Shown here: in pieces, positions 31,932-48,641 of the stretch
Layout: every line of letters starts with the position of its first letter
Position numbering within the stretch: position 1 is the stretch's first letter
Source: Bolinopsis microptera
Lineage: Eukaryota > Ctenophora > Tentaculata > Lobata > Bolinopsidae
Reading direction: 5' to 3'
Assembly: GCF_026151205.1 (NCBI RefSeq)
Contig: NC_087080.1
Location: 14,765,337-14,829,336 of the forward strand
DNA length: 64,000 nt
The notes under the pieces: generated by a model
The model's input: only the letters and a program-made list of their open reading frames with translations
Databases searched by the model: none
What the model was told of the DNA's origin: nothing
Position numbers and translations under genes: made by a program

Positions 31932-32670
31932 TGAGCGCGTGGGCAGTAGACTGCTGTTGTACCGCCGGTACAGTAACTATACCCAGCCAATAGCAGAACG
32001 AGACCTAACCGCTCCACCACTCAGAGACCAGCAGGGCTCCCACGTGCGGCTCATTATGTGGCATGACAATAGCTGGTAATTCTGTGTAATTGCTACACAC
32101 TGTACAAGTATAGTGTGTACATTGTATTACGAGAGAGAGAGAGGGTGAGAGTAAGAGAGAGAGGGGCTCCCTGGAGGAAAGAGAGGGGGAGCAACAACAC
32201 GCGGACCTGCTCCGCACTCCAGTCCAGCGCTGGACTGGCTCAAAACAACGGCTCAATGTAATACAGAGCGCTAACTCGTAAATAATAATACACGACGCTA
32301 TAGGTCGTGAGTCAACAGAGCTCTCGAGCGACACTCGACCAGGTGTGCCTCCCCGCAAACCACCTATCAGGACCTAGTTTGCCGCAAACTAACCAATCAG
32401 CGATCTCCTCATGTCCAACAAGCCAATGAGGAGCGAGGACAGGGCCACATGACCGGGTTCAACTCTGGAGTGACCAGGTGTCAGGGTGAAATATAATATT
32501 TTATATCGTCTGACATCCACATATATCAAACTATAAGCCAGTTGTTGCATCACGTGACCCAAGGTTAGAAGTCTGGTTGATAAAGAGAGCTGTAGAGAAG
32601 TGAGCTATTTTTAGAACTAAGTTAACTGGAGAGCGGGTAAGTTAGATGGTAACAGTAACAATGTTATCAG

Positions 32671-32750
32671 AACAAGATTGAGAGATGAGGGCCAGGTTGA
32701 AGGTGCCCTTAACAAGATTGAGAGATGAGGGCCAGGTTGAGGGTGCCCTT
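32671..32750. repeat. 40-bp direct duplication
   Basis: Unit begins AACAAGATTGAGAGATGAGG. Two copies differ at one base (AAGG versus GAGGG near the end). Confidence 0.9.
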
Positions 32751-33589
32751 ATCTACAACCCAAGTTCTACGTTCATCCCAGATATTGAACGGAGGTAAGT
32801 ATTAGTAATGACATCAAGAAGTTGTATGAAGGAACCACGCATGAAGAGCGGTAAGGTAAACTTTTGAAAGGAAACGAGAGAGATATATAGAGGGGGATGA
32901 GGAGGTAACAACTAATAAGAGACCATTTGGCGCACCCTGGACAGGGTTAACAACAATACTCTCTTGTGTACCGTTAGATAAAGAATAAAGGTATAAACTT
33001 TAGCTTTAAAGGGTTAAGAGGCTGGAAAACAAACTTATTGTCGTTGTACTCCCGAATTGTAAGAAAAACTCGCGAGAAATGAAATATGTTGAGAAACTAG
33101 CAGAACAAGTAGCACACAACACAAGGGACCACAAGGGACCACAAGGGACCACAACACAAGGGCCGTGTAATTGCACATGGAACCAGAAATATTGTACAGA
33201 GTGAAGACTCGTAACTCATCTCAACGCGTAATAAGACCTCGTAAAACAAGGCATTACGTTTACTGAAAGATTAAACATATATCCAGTGTTTACAAAATTA
33301 GTTACGAGACAAAGAGTCATGTTACATTGTTGAAAACTGAAGTCAGAGAGTGAGGGAGAGTGAGGGAGAGAGAGAGAGAGAGTGAGGGAGAGAGAGAGAG
33401 AGAGTAGTTGAGTGTCTGACTGGAGTAATTATTGTATCGTTTCTATGCGATGACTCGAGGTAATGGTACTTCACAGAAGTGGTGTAAATTTCCGAGGAAG
33501 TGTCCCAAACAAAGAGAACATTTCATCACTATATCGTGAGGTTGCCATTTTAAAAGTGAACATTTTAACTGAGTAATGAGTTGGGACCT

Positions 33590-33623
<34 letters not shown>

Positions 33624-33629
33624 GGGGGG
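33590..33629. repeat. poly-G tract
   Basis: 33 consecutive G, one T, then six G. A homopolymer of this length could form G-quadruplexes and is a likely place for length errors. Confidence 0.95.
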
Positions 33630-33954
33630 TACATAATTGAAAGGATTCAGAGTAATTTCTAATGATGGAAGGAAAAGCTGCAAAGATTTCGTTTATTGAA
33701 ATTAATTATTCATCGACTTAGACGTTACATAATTTGCAGGTGATGATATTTCGAAGCAGCGCAATTTCTGCGGACTGGAATTAATTTGCATCTTATATAA
33801 ATTTAGACGTATTAACGTCACTTTAAACTTCACCAAATTCTGCAGTATATTATACGAATTTACGTCACTGAAAACCAAATTCTGCAGCACTCTAAACATG
33901 CATCCGTGAGCAGTAGTTTGATTTTAAACCAAAAGAAAATGACTGCTTGCACAG

Positions 33955-34032
33955 GAACACGATGGCGCGCAGAACACGATGGCGCGCAGAACACGAGTGC
34001 GCGCAGAACACGAGTGCGCGCAGAACACGAGG
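33955..34032. repeat. 17-bp minisatellite
   Basis: About 4.5 copies: two of GAACACGATGGCGCGCA, then two of GAACACGAGTGCGCGCA, then a partial. Confidence 0.9.
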
Positions 34033-34144
34033 TTGTGCTAAAGTGCGCAGAATAGGATGCGCCACCAGAATCATCTTCACAATGCTAAAAACCAAAAATC
34101 TGCTGGCTTACAAAAAGAGTAGTAATCAAGAGTATTTTGCTTAC

Positions 34145-34199
34145 CACTCTTACCATTGTGCCGTTGTGACCTTATGATTCTAATGATTCTTCCAGCCAT
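34145..34199 (-). CDS. possible first coding exon of the RGS gene
   Basis: Minus-strand ATG at 34197-34199 opens MAGRIIRIIRSQRHNG, a short basic, isoleucine-rich stretch like the amphipathic N-termini of R4 RGS proteins. Two donors, GTAAGC after 34145 and GTAAGA after 34154, both leave phase 1, which is what the exon at 29941-30037 needs (joined codon GGC). The intron would be 4.1 kb. Only phase and context support it. Confidence 0.35.
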
Positions 34200-38596
<4,397 letters not shown>

Positions 38597-38684
38597 ATGA
38601 CGACATTTAGGGTCCTTTTTGACGTGGTCATTTACGTGATAATGGCTGGTCAGGTCATGTCAATGCGGTACATTCAGCTCACAG
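38597..38684 (+). CDS. candidate first exon encoding a signal peptide
   Basis: ATG at 38597 opens 29 codons, MTTFRVLFDVVIYVIMAGQV then MSMRYIQLT, with a hydrophobic core and a plausible signal-peptidase region, followed by a good donor (CACAG/GTATGTG) in phase 1. CACGTG repeats follow 45 bp downstream. No downstream exon could be assigned with confidence; a phase-compatible mini-exon at 59977-60000 is too weak to claim. It might be the start of a secreted or membrane protein gene extending to the right. Confidence 0.3.
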
Positions 38685-38729
38685 GTATGTGATGACGAAA
38701 GCAAGTTTCGATTAGTATGAGTGGTTCCT

Positions 38730-38795
38730 TAGCACGTGCACAAAATCATCGCACGTGCACAAAATCACCGCCAAACCTAAGCACGTGCTCGAAAT
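38730..38795. repeat. short tandem repeat with three GCACGTGC boxes
   Basis: GCACGTGCACAAAATCATC-like unit of about 19-22 bp, three copies, the last ending CACGTGCTCG. Confidence 0.7.
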
Positions 38796-39221
38796 AATGG
38801 TGGAGCTGTGATTTGATACTACTATTAGATTGGGTAGCTACTGTAGTGCTGGGTTCAGAGTTCAGACAGAGGGAATAGCTCAGATAGCACCAAATCTTAA
38901 GGATTTACCTTCGTTATCATACTGTTTTTATAATTTTATTACACAAAGCGACAGTATTCGTCACAAATCACAGTATCTGTCCTAAAAAGCAAACATACAA
39001 AACCCACAAAACAAAAATGCTGGTAAATGGCTCCAAGGCTGATGAACAAGAGGCTGCCAGGAAAGAGTGAGAGACGAATAACAGACATTACATTTTGGCA
39101 CGTGACTAATAATTGGATAGATATCAATGGGGGAACTTGTTCAGCTGTTAAGAGATAGCTCTGATGCAATTTAAGTATATAGACAAGACATCAGACGAGA
39201 TCAGACGAATAAATCACGTAC

Positions 39222-40416
39222 AGCCAAGAAATACAGAGTATTGAAGAGGAGGAGGATAAAGAAATACAGAGTATTGAAGAGGAGGAGGATAGCCAAGAAA
39301 TACAGAGTATTGAAGAGGAGGAGGATAGCCTGAAGAAATACAGAGTATTGAAGAGGAGGAGGATAGCCTGAAGAAATACAGAGTATTGAAGAGGAGGAGG
39401 ATAGCCTGAAGAAATACAGAGTATTGAAGAGGAGGAGGATAGCCAAGAAATACAGAGGATTGAAGAGGAGGAGGATAGCCTGAAGAAATACAGAGTATTG
39501 AAGAGGAGGAGGATACAGAAATACAGAGTATTGAAGAGGAGGAGGATAGCCAAGAAATACAGAGGATTGAAGAGGAGGAGGATAGCCTGAAGAAATACAG
39601 AGTATTGAAGAGGAGGAGGATAGCCAAGAAATACAGAGGATTGAAGAGGAGGAGGATACAGAAATACAGAGTATTGAAGAGGAGGAGGATACAGAAATAC
39701 AGAGTATTGAAGAGGAGGAGGATAGCCAAGAAATACAGAGTATTGAAGAGGAGGAGGATACAGAAATACAGAGTATTGAAGAGGAGGAGGATAGCAAGAA
39801 ATACAGAGTATTGAAGAGGAGGAGGATACAGAAATACAGAGTATTGAAGAGGAGGAGGATAGCAAGAAATACAGAGTATTGAAGAGGAGGAGGATAGCCT
39901 GAACCAGCAAGAAATACAGAGTATTGAAGAGGAGGAGGATAGCCTGAAATACAGAGTATTGAAGAGGAGGAGGATAGCCTGAAATACAGAGTATTGAAGA
40001 GGAGGAGGATAGCCTGAAGAAATACAGAGTATTGAAGAGGAGGAGGATACAGAAATACAGAGTATTGAAGAGGAGGAGGATAGCCTGAAGAAATACAGAG
40101 TATTGAAGAGGAGGAGGATAAAGAAATACAGAGTATTGAAGAGGAGGAGTATTGAAGAGGAGGATGATAGCCAAGAAATACAGAGTATTGAAGAGGAGGA
40201 GGATACAGAAATACAGAGTATTGAAGAGGAGGAGGATAGCCTGAAGAAATACAGAGTATTGAAGAGGAGGAGGATAAAGAAATACAGAGTATTGAAGAGG
40301 AGGAGGATAGCCAAGAAATACAGAGTATTGAAGAGGAGGAGGATACAGAAATACAGAGTATTGAAGAGGAGGAGGATAGCCTGAAGAAATACAGAGTATT
40401 GAAGAGGAGGATAGCC
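39222..40416. repeat. GA-rich minisatellite, 33-38-bp units
   Basis: About 33 units of GAAGAGGAGGAGGAT + spacer + AAATACAGAGTATT. The spacer occurs in several versions (AGCCTGAAG, AGCCAAG, ACAG, AAAG, AGCAAG, AGCCTG), giving units of 33, 35, 36 and 38 bp. Strong purine asymmetry. The long ORFs across it (up to 444 codons) are repeat artefacts. Confidence 0.97.
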
Positions 40417-40504
40417 TGAACCAGCCAGCAAACCGGCGCACAACGATCAAGGCTCTAACACCAGTGACCTGCTGGTCGTACTCCCCAACACACTTACAAC
40501 AATA

Positions 40505-40760
40505 TAAACCACCACGTGACAGCACACAGGGCTCTGATTGGCTGGCTGCCCACAGTGAAGCTCGCTGATTGGTCCGTGCGCCAGGGAGCTGGTTTGTGAT
40601 TGGAGGAGAGCTGGCGGGCGAGCAGGTGCAGCTCCAGGACGCTGTATCTAGACCAGGACATTGTGTAGGCTTGACAAGGCACCTCCTACCCCACGTGATA
40701 TCACAAACCAGCCAATCAGCGACCCGGACCTGGGGTTATCGGCCAATGATAAGCCCAGCT
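40505..40760. promoter_or_regulatory. candidate promoter with CCAAT boxes and CACGTG
   Basis: Within 240 bp there are three reverse CCAAT boxes (TGATTGGCT, TGATTGGTC, TGATTGGAG), one forward GCCAATCAG and a GGCCAATGA, plus CACGTG at 40512 and 40691, in locally GC-richer DNA. No gene start was found beside it. Confidence 0.35.
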
Positions 40761-41819
40761 AAATGCCATGTTTCGGTATTTCTTACCAGGATAAAGGCAG
40801 ATAGCTAATACCTATCTGGCCTCTGTTCTATAAACCTAGGCCCAATTCCGCGGACACAAAAAACGCAAATAAGAAAGTTTACTATACACGATAGTAGACT
40901 ACAGCCGTGATATATAGTAATACTATCTATAATATTATTAATTTAATTGGTCACTGGTCGTTTAAAACTCAGTTGGTAATTCCCATTGACGTCAGAACTG
41001 GAGCACTAAACGACCAAGCCTCTATTGACTACTATTCGGACACATGTTGGCAAATATATAGGGGTCTCAGAAGGACAAACCCACTTTATGAAGGCTTCAG
41101 GCTTGTTTGTAGGCTATATGTTGGTAGAAGGACAAGCCTGAAGAGTGAAGCCTGCTGTATGCCTTGACAAACGTATATTTTAAGTAATGAAGCTAGAGAT
41201 TTAGATGAAATGATAAACGCTTTAGATAACTCAGACACCAGTCACCACTCGATCTGAGAGCTCAGTAACGGTTAAATGGCACACGGAAAATGATATGAAT
41301 AATGAATATAACCGCGCTGATCATTAGCGCTGATCATTTGTTGTTGAATTCATTAAGCTAGACAAATATTATGAGGTCCAAGATGTAAAGTGAGCACCAC
41401 ATACCACATATTTTAAAAGGGAACATTCTTATAAACAGGGTGTAAGGCAGAGAACAGAGTGCTAACACTAAGACTGCTACGGTTGAATTACAGTCTAAAC
41501 TCTGAAGTCTAAACGTGTAAGTCTAAACGTGTAATTACACGTGCAACCCGGGTAAGTACACGTGTAAGTACATCGAAATTCGTTCCACTGCAAAGTAGAG
41601 GACCAATGATCGAGGAGGCAAATAAAAAGAGACCGTAATGTTCAAGAATGGACGAGAATATTAAATATAGGACCAAAGAAAACTCATAAATATGAAGTCC
41701 GATATAACACAAGACAACACAAGATAACACACAAAGATAACACAAGAGAAAAGCCACACAGACTCTAACAGACTAACTTCTCCTTACAAACCAAGTAAAG
41801 AGACCACACAGCAACTCAA
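40761..41819. other. non-coding DNA
   Basis: No recognised gene. A 12-bp inverted pair, CTTCAGGCTTGT (41095-41106) and ACAAGCCTGAAG (41132-41143), lies in an 86-codon ORF of no visible family. Confidence 0.3.
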
Positions 41820-43005
41820 CGAGTGTTAGTGAGAGAGTGATGAGATAGCTACACAACAAATAATAGCGCGTTGAGACACGAGCACACGCACACCTAGCCA
41901 GCCGGGAAACATGGAAATCACACACTATTTCATGACTACTTTTAATGTACACAGGCTCATATAGCTAGTCCGGACGGATCCACTCTCAAATCTAATCTGG
42001 TAGAGCGGGTTTAGTGTGTAGGAAGGATTTCAGGTCTGATGTAATTATCATTAATTTGATATGTGGTAATGACATGTTTTAGGTGGACTAATACTATATT
42101 GATATCGTGTAATAACTACAGCAGAGAGCCTTACATTGTCACTTCGTTGTGGTAGATAATGTGTAGCGTGTAATGTATAGAGATTGTAAAGAGATTGTAA
42201 TCAGCAGAGTGAACTGTGTGTAAATGACGTGTGTATAGATGTGTATACTGTATATGATACACTAGAAGTACTCTACTAAATGAATTAGGCTTGAACCACG
42301 ACTACCTAGAACCCGAAACTAGCGAGCAAGGCAGGAACTAGAATAACTAACAACTAAAGAGTAAGGTATACCAGAATAACTAACAACTAAAGAGTAAGGT
42401 ATACCAGAAGAGTAAGGTATACCATACTATATAAAGGTATACCATACTATATAAGGTATACCAGAAGGTATAACAGAAGGTATAACAAAAGGTATAACAG
42501 GACCAACCGTAACAAAACAACTCCAAGATCAGTAACTATAGATATATACTTATATGTCATGACATATGGCTCGTTTACCAGTACTATGGCTTACAAACTG
42601 TTTGTTTCATACGCAGAATGTTGTTATGTTGAGGTATTTCATGTGAGGATCTCATCTTGGTTTCATCGAAAAAAAAATTATGTACGAAAATGCAGCTCCA
42701 GTAATTCTGAGGTGGAAAAATCTAGCATTATCAAGAAAATAATTTCGGCATTCTCGAATATAACAAACATGACAAACATGACAGAGCTGTAACCGTATTA
42801 AATTCCAGAAATTCCAAGCAAACCAAGAATTTCTGCAGAGAGAAAACATGACATAATATATATAACATTGCAGGGGGTAAAAGAAGCTACAAAATATACT
42901 AGGGTTACCAAGTCTGTTCAGCAAAGTAAGATTGGCACGGTAAAAGAAGAAGTGTCAAATATAAAATACAATGCGCTACTAGTACTACTATTGGTAAGAG
43001 AGAGG

Positions 43006-43057
<52 letters not shown>

Positions 43058-43312
43058 CCAATCACGACTCTCCTTCCTCAACAGCTGACAGCACAGCAAC
43101 CAGTCAGCTCCATACAGCCTGCCCACGTGCAGCCTGTCCACCAATCACAGAAGAGAAGGATGCCGTAAAAGTAATTCAGTAACGATGTAGAGTGTGATAC
43201 GGCCAGCAGACAGCGTTGTCAGGGTAACCCACACACACATAGTTGGGTACGTGAGGGAGAAGGTAGTGATTCGTTACACGTTGCAACGCCGCGACTGGTG
43301 GAGGAATGTGTC
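41820..43312. repeat. 1.5-kb block, intact copy
   Basis: Shares its whole sequence order with 43992-45335. It contains a tandem of ATAACTAACAACTAAAGAGTAAGG and GGTATACCA motifs (42340-42500), a (GA)n tract at 43010-43054 and an X-box-like GTTGTCAGGGTAAC at 43215-43228. No recognised gene. Confidence 0.8.
43010..43054. repeat. (GA)n microsatellite
   Basis: Pure GA tract after GGGGGT; in the second block copy the matching place (about 45030-45077) is a broken GA/GAT-rich stretch. Confidence 0.95.
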
Positions 43313-43978
43313 TCACTGCTGTAAACTGTGTATAGTGAGCTGAGAACTGTGATGTAAACTGTGTATAGTGAGCTGAGAACTGTGATGTAAACTGTGTATA
43401 GTGAGCTGAGAACTGTGATGTAAACTGTGTATAGTGAGCTGAGAACTGTGATGTAAACTGTGTATAGTGAGCTGAGAACTGTGATGTAAACTGTGTATAG
43501 TGAGCTGAGAACTGTGGTGTAAACTGTGTATAGTGAGCTGAGAACTGTGGTGTAAACTGTGTATAGTGAGCTGAGAACTATGATGTAAACTGTGTATAGT
43601 GAGCTGAGAACTGTGATGTAAACTGTGTATAGTGGGCTGAGAACTGTGATGTAAACGGTGTTTAGTGAGCTGAGAACTGTGATGTAAACTGTGTATACTG
43701 TATAGTGAGCTGAAAACTATGATGTAAACTGTGTATAGTGAGCTGAGAACTGTGATGTAAACTGTGTATAGTGGGCTGAGAACTGTGATGTAAACGGTGT
43801 TTAGTGAGCTGAGAACTGTGATGTAAACTGTGTATAGTAGCTGAGAACTGTGATGTAAACTGTGTATAGTGGGCTGAGAACTGTGATGTAAACTGGGTAT
43901 ACTGTATAGTGAGCTGAGAACTGTGATGTAAACGGTGTTTAGTGAGCTGAGAACTGTGATGTAAACTGTGTAAGTACG
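43313..43978. repeat. 33-bp minisatellite, array 1
   Basis: About 20 units of TGAGCTGAGAACTGTGATG + TAAACTGTGTATAG. Variant units carry GTGGGCTG, GGTGTTTAG or an extra TACTGTATAG. Confidence 0.97.
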
Positions 43979-43991
43979 GAACTGAGTAAGG

Positions 43992-45335
43992 TGTTTAGTG
44001 AGGTGAGAGTAACCATAATGGCGTTGAGAACGTGCACGACCTGCTAGCCGGGAACATGGAAATCAAACTATTTCAGTACTTAATGTAAGCTATATAGCTA
44101 GTCCGAGACTGGATGCCACTTCAAACACTGTGTAGCGTTTAGGTGGTGAGGATTAGCTGATGTATGTATCATAAGTGTTAGTGGTGATGAATGGACATGT
44201 TATAAGTGTGACTAATCTATATGATACGTGAAAACTATGCATGCTACATTGCACTTCGTTGTGTAGATAAGTGTAGCGTGAAATGTGAGATGTAAAGAGA
44301 TTGTATCAGTGGGTGGAACTGTGTGTAAACGCGTGTGTATAGAGTGATACTGTATGTACACTAGATGTATAAGATTGAGGCTGACCACGACTACCTGAAC
44401 CCGTAAACTGGAGCAGCAGAGAACTAGAATATAAAACTAAGGTAATGTATACGAATAGCTAACAACTAAGAGTAAAGTGTATAGGAGCAGAATGTGAAGG
44501 TATACTGTTATATAAAGGTATACCATACTTATAAGGTATAACAGAGTATAACAGAATGTGATTAAAATGGTATAACGGACAACGTAGATAAAACATTCCA
44601 GTGACTGAGTAACTATAGTAATACTGTATATGTATGAATGGCTGTTACAGTACTATGGTTAAAACTGTTGTATCATAGCATGGAATGTGTATGTTGAAGG
44701 TTTCATGTGGGATCTCTTGGTCTCGAAAAAATTATGTACGAAAATCGGTGTTTGTGAGTGGAAAATTAGCTTCGAGAAAAATTCGGCATTCTGTATATAC
44801 AACATGAGCAAACTGGAGTGTAACGTATTATAATGCTGAGAATTCCAGCAAACGATGATTTATGCAGCGAGAAAACATGACATAATTATAAACTGTGCAG
44901 GGTGGAAAGAAGTAATATACAAGGTACATTAGGGTACAACTTGATTCAGCAAAGTTATAGATGGCCGTAAAGAAGAATGTCAATTAAAATCAATGGCTAG
45001 TACTATATTGGTACTAAGTGAAGAGGGTGAAGAACGAGATGAGAGAGAGGATGAGATGAGTGAGAACTGAGAGAGAAACCCATCACGCTTCTTCCTCACA
45101 GCTGAAGCACAGCAACTGTCATGCTATACAGCTGCCCACTGCAGCTGTCACATCACGAAGAGAATGGATGCGTAAAAGTGATTCAGTAACGATGTAGAGT
45201 GTGATACGTGCAGCAACTGGTATGTGGCATGGGTAACCAATCACACTAGTTGGTACGTGAGGGAGAAGGTATGTATCGTTAACGTTGCAACGCCGCGAAC
45301 TGTGGAGGAATGTGTCTCACTGTGTAATTGTATGT
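43992..45335. repeat. 1.3-kb block, eroded second copy
   Basis: Collinear with 41820-43312 but about 10 percent shorter, with one- to few-base deletions scattered throughout, including in homopolymers and the GA tract. Matching anchors include AGCCGGGAACATGGAAATCA, TAGCTAGTCCG, AATTATGTACGAAAAT, GAAAACATGACATAAT and GTTGCAACGCCGCGA. Confidence 0.8.
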
Positions 45336-47018
45336 GAGCTGAGAACTGTGATGTAAACTGTGTATAGTGAGCTGAGAACTGTGATGTAAACTGTGTATAG
45401 TGAGCTGAGAACTGTGATGTAAACTGTGTTAGTGAGCTGAGAACTGTGATGTAAACTGTGTATAGTGAGCTGAGAACTGTGATGTAAACTGTCATGTATA
45501 CTGTATAGTGAGCTGAGAACTGTGGTGTACACTGTGTATAGTGGGCTGAGAACTGTGATGTAAACTGTGTATAGTAGCTGAGAACTATGATGTAAACTGT
45601 GTATAGTGAGCTGAGAACTGTGATGTAAACTGTGTATAGTGAGCTGAGAACTGTGATGTAAACTGTGTATAGTGAGCTGAGAACTGTGATGTAAACTGTG
45701 TATAGTGAGCTGAGAACTGTGATGTAAACTGTGTATACTGTATAGTGAGCTGAGAACTGTGATGTAAACTGTGTATAGTGAGCTGAGAACTGTGATGTAA
45801 ACTGTGTATAGTAGCTGAGAACTGTGATGTAAACTGTGTATAGTGAGCTGAGAACTGTGATGTAAACTGTGTATAGTGAGCTGAGAACTGTGATGTAAAC
45901 TGTGTATAGTGGGCTGAGAACTGTGATGTAAACTGTGTATAGTGAGCTGAGAACTGTGATGTAAACTGTGTATAGTGAGCTGAGAACTGTGATGTAAACT
46001 GTGTATAGTGGGCTGAGAACTGTGATGTAAACTGTGTATAGTAGCTGAGAACTGTGATGTAAACTGTGTATAGTGAGCTGAGAACTGTGATGTAAACTGT
46101 GTATAGTGTATAGTGAGCTGAGAACTGTGGTGTAAACTGTGTATAGTGGGCTGAGAACTGTGATGTAAACTGTGTATAGTGAGCTGAGAACTGTGATGTA
46201 AACTGTGTATAGTGAGCTGAGAACTGTGATGTAAACTGTGTATACTGTATAGTGAGCTGAGAACTGTGGCGTAAACTGTGTATAGTGGGCTGAGAACTGT
46301 GATGTAAACTGTGTATAGTAGCTGAGAACTATGATGTAAACTGTGTATAGTGAGCTGAGAACTGTGATGTAAACTGTGTATAGTGGGCTGAGAACTGTGA
46401 TGTAAACTGTGTATAGTGAGCTGAGAACTATGATGTAAACTGTGTATAGTGAGCTGAGAACTGTGGTGTAAACTGTGTATAGTGAGCTGAGAACTGTGAT
46501 GTAAACTGTGTATAGTGAGCTGAGAACTGTGATGTAAACTGTGTATAGTGAGCTGAGAACTGTGATGTAAACTGTGTATAGTGAGCTGAGAACTGTGATG
46601 TAAACTGTGTATAGTGAGCTGAGAACTGTGATGTAAACTGTGTATAGTGGGCTGAGAACTGTGATGTAAACTGGGTATACTGTATAGTGAGCTGAGAACT
46701 GTGATGTAAACTGTGTATAGTGAGCTGAGAACTGTGATGTAAACTGTGTATACTGTATAGTGAGCTGCGAACTGTGATGTAAACTGTGTATAGTGAGCTG
46801 AGAACTGTGATGTAAACTGTGTATAGTGAGCTGAGGACTGTGATGTAAACTGTGTATAGTAGCTGAGAACTGTGATGTAAACTGTGTATAGTGAGCTGAG
46901 AACTGTGATGTAAACTGTGTATAGTGAGCTGAGAACTGTGATGTAAACTGTGTATAGTAGCTGAGAACTGTGATGTAAACGGTGTTTAGTGAGCTGAGAA
47001 CTGTGATGTAAACTGTGA
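45336..47018. repeat. 33-bp minisatellite, array 2
   Basis: About 50 units of the same 33-bp repeat as array 1, with the same variants (TATACTGTATAG extension, GTGGGCTG, TAGCTG lacking GTGA). Because 33 is divisible by 3, frames stay open for over 600 codons, but this is not coding. Confidence 0.97.
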
Positions 47019-48562
47019 AATTGTATGATAGCGAGGAGGGCAGAATACGCACTTTTGAGGCATCCACTAAATGAGAGTGAGAGGTTACACACACAGAAGG
47101 TCTCCATGGCATAACATGAGTTTAGTGTGAGCTTCACTGCCTCCTCAGAGGACATTACCAGAACACACACTGCTGAACAGAGCTCATCTCAAGCATGCTG
47201 TGTGCAGTGCTCCGTGTTCTAACTAACGGTGTCACACGTTACCACCACATTCTGCAAGAAACGTAAAACGTACACAAGAAAGCAGTATGCAAGCACACTG
47301 CAGTCAGGGCTGACTTTGAGAACTGTAAACGAAACAGCTAATAAACGAAACCACTTTCTACACGTGTTGGTTGGGAACTACACGTGTAATACTGCGCGGC
47401 ACATATAAATACGATAATGAGCTTCATGCTGCGCGTTACACGACCAATCGTACGAGTTAGTGCGTTGAATGGATTTGCTAATCTCTTGTTGCAGTGATAT
47501 GGAGGGGTGTCATGCTACACCAAGTTCGTACAAATGCTCTTCTCAGAGATATTATCCAGGAAATTATGTCCATATATCGGAACTTCTCAGGCATGAAATA
47601 TGCTAACAGATCACACTTATGATATTTCCCTGAATTATATATTGTACTATTCATGGTGAGTGCTTGTCATTACTACGATATTATCGATAATAATTATCAG
47701 TAGACTTATTGGATTCCCTTGTAGTTAGACAGCGTTAAAATGGTGATGATCGTCCGCTGGCTGTATGTGAGATCTTGGTACAATAACAGTACTGTACATA
47801 ACAGGACAATAACTTGTTAAGATTTCAGCAGATTTTAATCGCAACAAGCTCAATTACTCTGAAAAAAGATGAGGAAAACCCTCAATGCCTTACTGGAACG
47901 AAATTGTTTCTCAGAATTAATTATTTAGCAACTTGTAAATCTTCATACAGAGAAACGTTAAAATACATTAGAATTTGATTATAAAATTATAAAATCTATG
48001 TTATACGTTTGTTTGTATAATAAGAAACCGGCAGGATCACCTCGTGTACGGTAACAAAAGAAAAACGTAAATTTTCTAGAACTGTCAGACGAAATTCTCG
48101 AACGAGTGTACCACAAAATACACATTACACAGCACAACCGTACTGTGCGGCTGAAGATAAACGGAAATTAGAATTAATTACTATTAGTGGCCAATTACAC
48201 GTTATAACGTGTCATGAGTGTTGCTTGGTTACGGGAGTTTTAGAACGTGACGTCGCTAGTGTTGCTTGGTAAACAAGAATCTTATACGTGACGTCACTAG
48301 TTGTAGACCCAGTCCTACACACAAGGTCTGACACCATTACTGGTTACTTAAAACACACTTTACTTCTTTTATTGTGACTCAATATTTAAATTTAATGTAT
48401 TAATTAACTTAATGTTACTGTTTATAGCTAAAATTTGGTACGCTGGCGAATGGTCTCACAACCGTATTTCAAACTATGAACATATCTAGGGCAAATATAA
48501 CATCGACGTAAAGACCGCGACTACTGAAACCAACTCTACAATTGAGACCCGGTCTGGTGATC
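47019..48562. other. non-coding DNA with CRE-containing duplication
   Basis: A unit of about 60 bp, GTGTTGCTTGGT ... ACGTGACGTC(G/A)CTAG, occurs twice at about 48220-48300; it includes the CRE TGACGTCA at 48289-48296. CACGTG pair at 47359 and 47380. No gene recognised. Confidence 0.4.
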
Positions 48563-48641
48563 ACAACATTGTTACAACATGTTACATGTTACAACATTGT
48601 TACAACATGTTACAACATGTTACAACATGTTACAACATTGT
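48563..48641. repeat. 10-bp tandem repeat TTACAACATG
   Basis: About seven copies of TTACAACATG/TTACAACATTG; the unit makes overlapping short palindromes (ACATGT, GTTACAAC...). Confidence 0.85.

Noticed and set aside
39191-40525. ORFs of 198-444 codons on the minus strand and shorter ones on the plus strand
   Set aside because: Artefacts of the purine-rich minisatellite; several overlapping frames are equally open.
39222-47018. Regularly spaced repeats that might be taken for a CRISPR array
   Set aside because: Units are joined head-to-tail without unique spacers; eukaryotic minisatellites.
45241-47170. Two minus-strand ORFs of over 600 codons with Tyr/Thr/Val/Ser- or His/Ser-rich repeats
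   Set aside because: They run through the 33-bp minisatellite; a period divisible by three keeps frames open. No domain, and two frames are open at once.
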